Shown in pieces: positions 24,701 through 36,322 of a DNA stretch of 64,000 bases (positions are counted from its first letter, which is position 1; each line of letters opens with the position of its first letter). The notes under the pieces were generated by a model, which saw only the letters and a list, made by a program, of their open reading frames with translations, searched no databases and was not told where the DNA came from. Position numbers and translations under genes: made by a program. This DNA comes from Setoptus koraiensis (taxonomy: Eukaryota; Arthropoda). The DNA is taken from NCBI GenBank assembly GCA_048013815.1, contig CM106586.1, positions 4,464,001 through 4,528,000 of the forward strand, given 5' to 3'.

Positions 24701-25620
24701 AGGCCCCAATGCACATTCAACAACAATCACCATAATGAATGCGCCCATGAATAAGCCGATCAACAATTATTCTCAATGACCAATTGTTGTTGTTGCTGTT
24801 GCTGTTGCTGTTATCAATTCTGACAAACTCCCACTCATTTGATTATAACAAACACACTGTCAGACATTGGCCGCTCTCTGTGGCTGGCCATGCAAACAAA
24901 TGATGAACTAGTTACTGCCGGCTCAACTCAACCGGCACGTATCTGGCCGGTTGTATCTATTTTCTATTATGTATGCATATTATGTATTAAATATCATGTA
25001 TTAAATATCATGTATCAATGCAATTGTTACGTCACTCTGTTTGCTTGTGTGCCATTGTTATTGTCGACACGACGTTTTGTGTATGTGCGTTTGTGTTTGA
25101 TCGCATCACAATTGCAGTTGCATCAGCTCAATGCACACGAATTATTGTGTGTGTCATCATATAGCATTTATAATTAACAACAATAACTGTATCTGCCAAT
25201 GGGTCATTGTTGCGCAACAACTGGGCCAGCGAGTCGAGGTGGCGAGCTCATTTGTGACTCATTTGTAGCTCATTTTCAGCTCATTTGTTTGTTCTCAGAA
25301 AGAGTGATCGTTGGCAGCGAGTCATTGGCTTAAATTCAGAATATGCCAATAAACTTCTCTGTACACTGCACCCCTTACATCCCTGTGACTATAAACTCTG
25401 GAGCGAGTACGCGCCCAGTCTGGCCACATCGCAGCCCAATAATGGGCGCCCTAACTAACTACTAACTAGCAATTTTTTCTAATCCTGCCCGCTTGCATCG
25501 CTCACACTGCAAATTCCCAATTTGCCCCCCATCCCTAGCTCCCAGTAAGCAGATGGCGCCGCCCTGGCGGATATGCATTGAACTCCGTGAGGGGCCTTGG
25601 GAGAAGCTCACTCGCTAGGC

Positions 25621-25680
25621 AAACAACAACAGCAACAGCAACAACAGCAACAACAGCAACAACAGCAACAACAACAGCGA

Positions 25681-25711
<31 letters not shown>

Positions 25712-25745
25712 AACAACAGCGACAACAACAACAACAGCAGCAGCA
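25621..25745. repeat. long (CAA/CAG)n microsatellite
   Basis: About 40 CAA and CAG triplets with two CGA interruptions. The poly-Gln frame has no supported coding flanks. Confidence 0.9.
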
Positions 25746-26827
25746 TTATAAGCAGCGTCATAATCAATATCCAGCCACAATTGCTCGATTGTGCAGTTTG
25801 CGTCACGACACGCATGCGATTATGCCGTGCAGTGTGGCTGCGAATCATAATTATCATTACTAATTCGAGTAGGACAACAACTGTTTACATTATAAACTGG
25901 GCGCGCTTGCATCACAATTATAGTTTTAGCATAACGGACACGTGAGAGCGACAGGAAGTTAGCGAGCGAGCGAGCCAGCGCGGGCCTCATTATCATCAGC
26001 AACTGAGGCGGCCTCTAATGGATTACTTTTTGATTGGTGAGTACAGACACAGTCGCTAGTGGCGCGCAACTATTCAATTACAGAATTCAATTGCATCGAC
26101 AATTTCACAACTCGTCAATCTGGCTGCCAACTGGCCAGTCTCGATGCCAGCCTCGTTGCCGGCCTCGATGGCCAGACATGATGACTCGATATGTGGCCCA
26201 ACGAGCCGATGCACCGATAGCCCGATGGCTCAATTGCTCAATTGGCCGGGGCCTGCTGGCCCCAATGCGCGACCAATGCATTTTCCATTAAAAATTATCA
26301 AAAGCAAATCCAACGGCGCATTACAAACCAACGCATTGAATGCCCGTGATAATGCGCGTACAGGAATTTCGAGCAAAATTGTTGTTGTTGTCCACTCGAG
26401 CCTATTATGCATGAGGTCGAGCATTCATTAATCTTGATGCGACGAGTTGCCCGATTGCATTGAAAGCAAACTTGACGTAAGCACCCTCCTAAAAGAGAGG
26501 TGAGCACCTATCGAGTTGGCGTGGCGCAACCACTGGCGACCACTGCGTATAAAATAAAGTGATACTGCCACTGGAATTGTCAAGCCGAGCCAAATCAGAT
26601 GCACAATTTGTTGTTGTTGCGCTACTTCAATTATGCAACCACTAGCGGTTACATATACCTTTGCTGATACGACTCTAACTGATACGACTCTTACCTAACC
26701 AGTGGGTCTGGCTGGCGGCCAGCGCCGGCAACAAACCGACGACAGGCAGCTCGCTAAAGAGCATTCGTTGTAATGCCAAGTCCGAAAGCAGCGACCTTGC
26801 CGATCGTGCCCATTGTGAAGCGCCGCT

Positions 26828-26914
26828 CAAGCCAGACCGGCGCTCGAGCCAGACCGGCGCCCGAGCCAGACCGGCGCCCGAGCCAGACCGGCGCCCGAGC
26901 CAAACCGGCGCGAC
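26828..26914. repeat. 17-bp minisatellite, 5 copies
   Basis: Unit GAGCCAGACCGGCGCCC, nearly perfect, changing frame at each copy. Confidence 0.85.
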
Positions 26915-27580
26915 CCGTGCAGCCTTTCATTAATATGCGTATATTTATTTTATTTATTTCGAGCGGGCTCGTCGAGATTTGAGAACTAGCTCGCTGCAGC
27001 CTGCTGACAGTTTGCTGGTGCCGTTACTGCCGTCACAGCACTGCCAGGCTGTGCTGTGAACCCTAAACTACCGACAACAGCGACAAATAACGAGCTCAAG
27101 TGGGTACGTGTGTGTGTGTGCCGACGAGATTTGGATTGTAAACTTTAGAAACTTGGTCCTTTCGGCTCGACGTTATAAAATAAAATGTTGTATTGCGGTG
27201 GTTGCGCGCTCGTCAGCGACGCGCTTCCATGGGGCCCCAGGAAACGGCCAGGGCCCGCGCCCTTGGTGAGCTTTGGTGAGCGGGGCTTTTGAGCGACAAG
27301 AGCATCAAATCAGCAGCGACACACGACAATCAAATGTATCAGATCATGTAAATTGGTTGGTCTCTGTTTGTCCGTGGACGCGCTTCTATTTATGACATCA
27401 ACTCACCGCCAGTGCGGCTTGTTAGGCCGAGCTTGTGAGCGCGGACAGGCCATTGATGCTTGGCTGACATGATTCAACAATGACACACGCACACGCACAC
27501 AGTACACGTACATAGCGGTGCGATACCGGTCATGACTGGCCGGCCATTTGCAAATAATTGGCCCAAGTCGGTCGAGCGCT

Positions 27581-27643
27581 GGCGACCGGTCAGTGGCGAC
27601 CGGCCAACGGCGACCGGTCAGTGGCGACCGGCCAATGGCGACG
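27581..27643. repeat. 14-bp minisatellite, alternating copies
   Basis: GCGACCGGTCAGTG alternates with GCGACCGGCCAACG, so the higher-order unit is 28 bp, present twice. Confidence 0.8.
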
Positions 27644-28526
27644 GGGCGCATAGAGTCAAGCTTGTTACGTAACTGTTCAGTGTGACTGTTCAATGCAACT
27701 GTCCCGTGTAACTGTTCGGTGTGGCCGCTGTTGTGACGGGCACACCCGAGACAACGACAGCAGCGGATACACGCCTGTCACAGGACAACAATGAGATTTG
27801 CTTGCAGCGAGCGACAACAACGGCAAAGGTTTGATTAGTGTCTTGTCGTGCAACGTCGTCGAGCTTCTATTACCGTTATTCTTGTGTTGGCACTGGCCAG
27901 GTATTATCTGCTTAGCGAGTGGGGCCCCTCTTTAGTGGCCCACAAACAAACACAACACGGTCCGTTGGACGTGACCCTCGGCCGTGGCTGCAGCTCGCTC
28001 ACATTGATGGCCGGTTTGTAGGGCGGTTTGCACGAGCAGCGGGCTAGACAACAAAATTTGTGTTTAGGTGTTGCGCTTAGTGCTTATTAGCGGCGGCGGC
28101 GCCTCATTCCTCATCTGCTAACCTTTATCCGTCGTTGCTTACACGTTTTCCGTCACGCGCTGTCCAGCACGCGCCCTCCAGCAGGCGGCCCGTTATCCGA
28201 TCACGGGCGCCTTGCCATTAGTGATGGGGGGCTCGTGCCTTGTTTGTATGGGGCCTATTTAATGCCTATTTACAGCAACAGCACATAACCCGCTGTGCAG
28301 TGTGACCAGCATGCCCACTGCCTGATAGATACGTGATTTGTGTGCCGGCCCTCAGAGATTACGGGTCTTAATTATTGTCATCGTGTGACATTGATCAATA
28401 ATGAATGAATCTCGCTGCCACTTAATCGACGGCCAATTGGCAGCTGACCAATCGGCCGCGTTTTGTGTGCACGTTGGTGCGCCGGGTTGGCTTGGCTAGC
28501 TTGGCTGGTTTGGTTGGTAGTGTAGG

Positions 28527-28554
28527 CGTGTGTGTGTGTGTGTGTGTGTGTGTC
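28527..28554. repeat. (GT)n microsatellite
   Basis: A run of about 12 GT dinucleotides. Confidence 0.9.
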
Positions 28555-31189
28555 TGCAACATATTGTTTCAAACTGACCATTACAGGTATTATTGCCAAA
28601 TTTAAGCTCTAATGACACCGGTAATGGTGGCCGCGTTATAAATCACTTGGCTCGTTTATCGTTTACACATTACGCAAAGATGGCCAAACACAACGACACA
28701 ATGTGTACATACAGGTATAATGCGATGATACATCTAACATTGATGCTCACCTCAACAGTGGCCGCTTGTTAACAGTTACTAACAGTTACACTGCTCACTA
28801 CTGCTTACTAACAGCTCAGTATGCACAGGTGAACGACGCCACGAGGCACGTTCCGGTGTGTCGTGGCGTTGCTAAGCTGTCTTGTCGCCGTTAGTTGTGC
28901 CACTGACCAACGACATAACGGTGCATTAAGCGCGGTCAGTGGCGTGTGGGTGGCATATTATTGGCATCTAGTGAATGCGTTTGAATGTGTTTGTTTGTGG
29001 CCAGCCACTGTTGGTGATAAATGCAAGACGATGCACATCATGAGGCCCTCCAATCATTAGACTCTAATGATTAGAGTGTAATGGCTGCACCAGTTAGCAC
29101 GGCCGACTGGCTCCGTTGGCCGTAAACCTCAACTGTAAACCTGCTGGGGCCTCAATAACTGTCGGCCCGCTGATTAGCCCGCTAATCAGCGTCACAAGTA
29201 GCGAGTCAGTGCTGCCAAACAAACAAGTAATGCCAAATAAACTTAATGCACTGTGGCAATATTATCATAATTGGCTAACTGTGCCTTGCCACGTGTAACG
29301 TGTGGCGTGATTGATGAGCGTTGCCTAAATCTATTGCCGGCCATCTCGAATTCAGACATAAGTGTCCAGCAGTGTCTGTATGGGTCCCGAGCGGGCAATA
29401 CCCATGCTTGCTTGCTTGCTCCGCTTTTGGGGCCCGCTCGGCTAACTCAACCGGCCAGCTTGTTTCTTATTCAGTGCTAAGTGACCATATCGTGCAAATC
29501 ACCATTCACTCACCATTCACTGGCGTTACTTTGAATTGAAACATTACTGAACATTATGGAAGTGGCCTCCATTGCGGCGCCGTCACCAGTGTCATCAGTT
29601 GCAGCCGTGTACCCGATTGTTGGCCGGTGCAATTGTTGGTGGGTGCAATTGTTTGTCGGAGCAAGCCGGTCAGCAGTGGTCAGAGGTAGTCAGAGGGCCG
29701 AAAGTATCGGCGAGAGTCATTTTCAAGGTAACTCAATTGCGTTGCGCTCTCAATTGTCAGTGTTGAGCGCAGAGTGCAAAGTCAAAATTAATTAATTAAC
29801 CATGCAGCAGGACCATACATGTACATGGTTTGCGTTGCGTCGATCAGACCATACCTATTATATCATTAGCGCCACTGGCTATTTGTCTAGTGGCCACTGG
29901 CCACTGGCCACTGCAAGTTGGCTAGTGTGTGTATCTATTACGCTGGTTGCTTTTGTTTGCGGTGTCTGGAATTTATCACGAAGAGCGCGCCACTTGAGTT
30001 GAGCTCACTTGATTAGTTAACTGACCAGCGATTGTTGCAGCTAACATAGGGTCAGATGATTATAACATCATTATGCGCTTATAATGGCCATAACATAGCT
30101 GTCTAGCGACAATTTAACTGGACCACTAAAGGTAGCTGGCGAGCCTCAATAACGGTTCAATGACGTCGACAACAGATGGCCGCCTTTTCATTGCAGATAA
30201 TCATTGATCCGTCCATTGATAACGCGCCCAAGCCAAGCCAAGCTACGCCAACCCCGACCAACACCAACAATTTGTATTTCGTTTTTGCGTGACCCTCGTA
30301 ACAAATGCGTAACAAATTACTATTGACGCTGCTATCAGCACATTTTGTTCCACAGGAGCCCCCCCCCCCAATCCCCCTTGCCTCGCCACTCAGTATGTAG
30401 CGCGTGCCACACAGTTACAGTTACTGTTACATAATGGTTATATGATTATGTAATACACTTGTCTAGTTGTCCAACTGTCTAGCGTACAGCTGAGATGATG
30501 ATAGCGCCACACAGATTCACCACACAATTGCCTTCTATATTTCTTTCTTTCCCCCGCCCCCCCGCTCGCCCGGTCCCTGTCTTTGCCCCTGGCGGTGCCA
30601 TTCGGGCCCCTCAATCACCTTTGTGAAAATCAGCACACACAAACACGGTTGGACGGTGTGCGAATGCGTAGTCGCCTCTCTCTCTCTCTCTTCACTCATC
30701 CTTTGCCTCCGCCCGCGCTCGCTCGCTGACCAATAAGATTGCGTAAGCCTGCGTTCGCTTATCTTATTCGCCAGTCAGTGCGACACACGAAAGCCATTTC
30801 GAATCAGCCAACCAAGATACATAACGGCACTAACAATAACGGCCAGCAACTAATAAAGAGCTCAACTTGCGCACGCCAATAAATAACCAAAGCGACCATA
30901 CTGATTAGGATTTAATGTAACCAGCACAGCAAACTGACCAACGCTACTCTCCCTCTGGCACACAAACACTAGCAAGCAAACAAACAAACAGACAGGTAAA
31001 GAGCAAACATTGTTGACCAGTCGGCGACAAGTCAGCCAGCGACAATACGCGTCAACGTTGGACTCGTATGTTGTTAACTAGTTACCGCACAGTTATACGA
31101 GTCATACGACAGTTTGAATGACAAATAGAAAAGCGAGCGATAGGGAGAGAGTGAAAAGAATAGATCAATTGAGCAACATTTGATAATTG

Positions 31190-32578
31190 ATGGCCACTCA
31201 CAACATGATGCAGCAACACCCATCGACATCTAGTGCGGCTGCTGGTTTCGGCGTGTGGCCCAAGCAAAATCAGCACCAACAAAAACACAAACAACGACAA
31301 CAACATTACCAGCAACTACAACACACGGGCCCCAGCAAACAAATCTGTCTAATGTTATCCGGTGTTGTTGTTGCAATTTTTAGTGTTATAATCGTCAAAT
31401 CGACAACAATTGCAGCCGCGGCAACAGCACCCGCCGCGCACACAATTCCTCAATCTTCGTCATCATCGTCGTCGTCGTCGTCGTCTGCCCCGTCGGAGCA
31501 CAACACTAATGGTAGAGACGCTAGCACAATTGTCAAGAATGCAAGTGACTCAATTCCGGTGTCGATACTGGACGCCGGACTCAACAACTATCAACAACAA
31601 GATGATACCGATAATAGATACGCGTCGATTTATTCTCCCTACAACGGTTATGGAGCGGCCGATGGAGCTGCCATCAGGCGTCAGTTGATGAACAACAACA
31701 ACGACCAACGACTTAACGAGCTATTTTATCAGCAGCAGCAACAACAACAGCAACAACAGGACGGACTTAGATTGTTGAACAGATTGACCGGCTATATGCC
31801 TGTGGTGCATTCACAAAAAAGACACAGAACGTCGATCGACGACGACAGTGATTCTAACAATTTGGAACAAGAACAAGACTCGCAACAGGACATGCAGGCT
31901 AGATATGCGACAGTTGTGGCACAACCAGTTATATATCACACAAAAGCAACAAGCGATAGCCACAACAACAATAACAACAACAACAGATTTAATGATCGCC
32001 ACACAACCAGCGATCAATTAGCTGCACTGTTGGACCAAGATCAGGGCTCCTATAGCGACGCCATCGATGCTCTAGTGTTGGCCGCGGCCAGCCAAGCAAA
32101 TCAACAATTGCAAAATGAACAAAACAACAACGATCTTGACAACTCAATCCTGTTACCACCGGAAGTGGCGCCAATTATGCAATGGAACAATAACAACAAC
32201 AACAACAATAGATATGATGGGCACCATTCTAGCATCTCAAATAAGAGGGCGCCTTCCGCTTATGGGCTGGGCATGGGCAAGGCCGCAAATCAATTGATGC
32301 GATACGGCGATGCACCAACGGCTGCCACCAGTCCGGTGGGCAAGCGACCCGCCGGTCACCGTTACGATTTTGGTCTTGGCAAGCGAGCGGGGGTGAGTGA
32401 AGCTTATACGGCTCATTGTTTCTAATAGGCACATACCATACTTATATATGTTACCTTACTTATATCTGACTCTATTTGCTGTTCGTCAACCCGACAGGCT
32501 TACCAGAGATACGACTTTGGTCTGGGCAAACGTGTACCTACGGCAAAGGTTAGGTACGATTTCGGCCTTGGAAAATGA
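31190..32578 (+). CDS. AstA: allatostatin A (FGLamide) neuropeptide precursor
   Basis: Two exons, 31190-32392 and 32498-32578, with a 105-bp intron bounded by GGG|GTGAGT and CCGACAG|GCT. The product is 427 residues. The C-terminus carries three FGLamide peptides set off by Lys-Arg: PAGHRYDFGLG-KR, then AGAYQRYDFGLG-KR spanning the splice junction, then VPTAKVRYDFGLG-K before the stop. Each Gly is the amide donor. These peptides act through a galanin-like GPCR to inhibit gut muscle, feeding or juvenile-hormone synthesis in arthropods. An earlier segment, APSAYGLGMG-K, looks like a degenerate fourth copy. A hydrophobic segment (LSGVVVAIFSVIIV) lies at residues 55-69. The in-frame ATG at 31352, just before it, may be the true start and would give a normal signal peptide. 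The middle is Gln/Asn/Ser-rich. Confidence 0.93.
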
Positions 32579-33743
32579 TCTACACCATACTAATGGACAC
32601 ACTAAAACACACACACGTACACATACACATAGGGACGGACAGGCAAATACACGTGGACACATTGATATCGAATACTGTCTAGACTTTCGAGGAAGTGAGT
32701 TTGTTGACCCATTTGTGTGTTGCACTAACGACAATTGAATCGAGGACAGGAAGCGACAGGGAGAGAGAGGGAGCGATATATAGAGAGAGAGACCGCTATC
32801 CCTTATCTGGAGGCTGAATAGGAATGTAAAACTCGCAAATTATCATTCAAACATTCTCGTTCAATGGATGCTTCAGTTGATTACTATCATTTGTGTCATT
32901 ATAAAAATGTAGATAAAAGGTTGTATAAGGTGTTTTGAAGGAATTGATGGAACGAATGGTGGGATATCGAAACTTGAGCAGGTAACACTATTATATACAT
33001 TGGATACACATGACCCCCGTTGATGATTTGAATCAATCTTATCTTAGCTTCGCGCACGACAACAATAAGTGACCATCAGACAATGCACCCCATACCAACA
33101 AATACACTTGCTACGCAGTGATGTTTAATTATTGATTATTAATTAATTTATATTCGATTCGAATGACACACGATACAAGGAACAAAACAATATGTTTTAA
33201 AACACACACACACATACATTCGCATGGACACAATATCGACATAATGATGACACAACCCTTGAACAATGGCACCCACCCGAGTGGCAGCTAGTATGGAGCT
33301 TGCACTTTTTGGTAGCACCTAAACAACAAAACGCAACATGTTGATGTAACAAAAGTTAGATATATTATAACAAAAACAATAATCCATTGATAATCATGTA
33401 TGGAAAACTGATTAAGACGGCGGTTTTGATATGAACAAACAACAATTGACTCGACAACCACAATAACAACTCACTAGCATATCCTTATGCAAGACTAACG
33501 CTAATTATTACATAACCGAGTATATAAGCAGTAAAGTACATATGTGAACGAAAAGAGGCTCATTCTCGCTTCACAGTCATTCGCTGGCACGTGTTGATTG
33601 ATCTATTGATTTTTTCTTCTTCGAGTACGTCCTCGATCGTTTTTCGGAAATCGCAACATTCCAATTCGTTTGGGTGACAGGACGCAAAACCATGAAAATA
33701 TATATTATTATTCACATTTGCATGTAATCATAAGTAAATTGGA
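32579..33743. other. intergenic, 3' side of allatostatin A
   Basis: AT-rich DNA with a CA run near 32605-32635 and a GA run at 32758-32790. It probably contains the allatostatin 3' UTR. No gene seen. Confidence 0.5.
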
Positions 33744-34657
<914 letters not shown>

Positions 34658-34740
34658 TTGTCGTTTAACAATACAAAATTAATATAAAATAAATCACATG
34701 TACGTAATGTAGTGAGAAATCTTTTGAATGTTAATTGCTT

Positions 34741-34777
34741 TCCCGGAGTGTTACAAACATACTGTAACACTCCGGGA
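34741..34777. repeat. perfect 15-bp inverted repeat, 7-nt loop
   Basis: TCCCGGAGTGTTACA (34741-34755), loop AACATAC, TGTAACACTCCGGGA (34763-34777). It lies between the chimeric pseudogene and the zinc-finger gene and is the most GC-rich stable hairpin seen in the window. It could be a transposon remnant, a regulatory palindrome or an RNA structure. Confidence 0.8.
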
Positions 34778-34935
34778 CGATAAGAGAGCGCGTGTTCCAT
34801 GCGCAGAACCGAGCGCGAATTTGAAACGAACAGAACATCTGCCCCTCGGCATCACAAATGACGATTCCGCGCATAGGGGGAAAAGAAGCGCTCTTCTTAC
34901 CCCCTTGAGCGATCATTTATTGCCGCGATTGTAAG

Positions 34936-34938
<3 letters not shown>

Positions 34939-34970
<32 letters not shown>
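34939..34970. repeat. (GT)n microsatellite
   Basis: About 16 GT dinucleotides in the presumed upstream region of the zinc-finger gene. Confidence 0.9.
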
Positions 34971-34971
<1 letters not shown>

Positions 34972-34979
34972 GCGGCAGG

Positions 34980-36322
34980 GTGTCGCGGTGCGGTGAGCGA
35001 GGCAGCGTTACGAGCGCGGCGCTACGACTCGTAAGTTACGAGTGCCTGAGCGAGCTCGGCTTTGCGTTGAGGCACACACACACAAAGGATCGAACTTTTT
35101 GCTGCAATTAATTCGATCGCGTACAGTTAGCGGCAAACGGCGCACACGGCAACATTTGCACTCACAACTCGAGTCACAAGTGAGCGAGCGAGTATCTCGC
35201 GCGCCAACGACGACATAACTACCACAGTGCACGGTGCATGGTGCAAGTCACAACAAAGAGACTCACGGCGACCACCACCAATTGCAGCGCCACCGCAACA
35301 TCGACAATACTGTAATATCGACAATACTGTAATATCGACAATACTGTAATAGTGATAATACTGCAATATTAATAATACGGCAACATTAACAACAACTATT
35401 ATTATCGCCATTATCATCACTAGCGGAATTATAATTAATCATTGCTATTATTATTAATTCAGTGATCGCACACCGACACACAGACACACAATAATTGGCA
35501 TCGCGGTAGACATAGATTCGTGTCACATAGGCACAAACAAAGGAACTAATGATAGAGGACAGCCGCGGCAACTTGTTGGCAAGCCAAAATCAGCAAGCCA
35601 CTAGCAGCATAATTGTGTGAGCCAGTATTCACAGCAAGTAGCTAGTGTGACTAATCACCATCGTCCGATTATTGCCACCACTATCAACAGAAACATAAGC
35701 TGTTGCTGTTGCTGCTGCGCATCAACAACCACCACTACCACATCAGACAAACACTCAACAAGTGAAACTAGCTCGCTAACTATTGCAGCTTATTTCAGTT
35801 CATAAGCTTGTCAGCTGGTAGTGGCGCCGCCGCCGCTGCTGCTGCAACCGCTGTCGCTGTAACCGCAACCGCCGCTAACGCTGCAGTAACAACAACATCA
35901 AGCGCGAGACGACACACACAGCGAGAGGGAGAGGAGAGGCAGAAACTTGATACGTTTATACTGCAACTACGCATACGAGCAGCATAAAGTCGCACCACCA
36001 TTATATCACATTCAATACATCAACGTATAATTCAATCATTGATGATCGGCCCAACTAGCTAACTGGCTTTTTCGTGTCCTATGCGAGCATTGCTGTTACA
36101 ACAACATCCACAACAACATCCACAGCAACAACCACGACAACATTCACCACAACAACGGCATCAGCAACATCAGACATTCGAACGAGACTGCCTGATTCAC
36201 GGCGAGCGGGTGTGTATTTATATCCGACTGCAACGCAAGATAGGGGCCCTCCTAACGTAAACACCAACAATAAGTAATATCAACATTCAGTCAGATGCGA
36301 ACGTAACAAGAATCAACAAGAA
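34980..36322 (+). promoter_or_regulatory. upstream region and presumed leader of the zinc-finger gene
   Basis: No protein-coding frame is supported. It has a GC-rich, CpG-containing segment at about 34970-35060, a 17-bp minisatellite (35303-35370, AATACTGTAATATCGAC units), CAA/CAC-rich DNA and several short upstream ATGs. This is consistent with promoter plus a long 5' UTR, but the transcription start is not visible. Confidence 0.3.

Larger units (their letters stand above)
22256..31189. other. gene-poor stretch upstream of allatostatin A
   Basis: No supported gene. Contents are CAA/TTG runs (23960-24068, 25621-25745), minisatellites (22.55, 26.83, 27.58 kb), a GT run (28527-28554), a hairpin at 24661-24700 and scattered TAATTA and CACCTG motifs. 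The last kilobase probably includes the promoter and leader of the allatostatin gene. CAG|GTAAAG at about 30995 could be a leader-exon donor. Confidence 0.5.
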
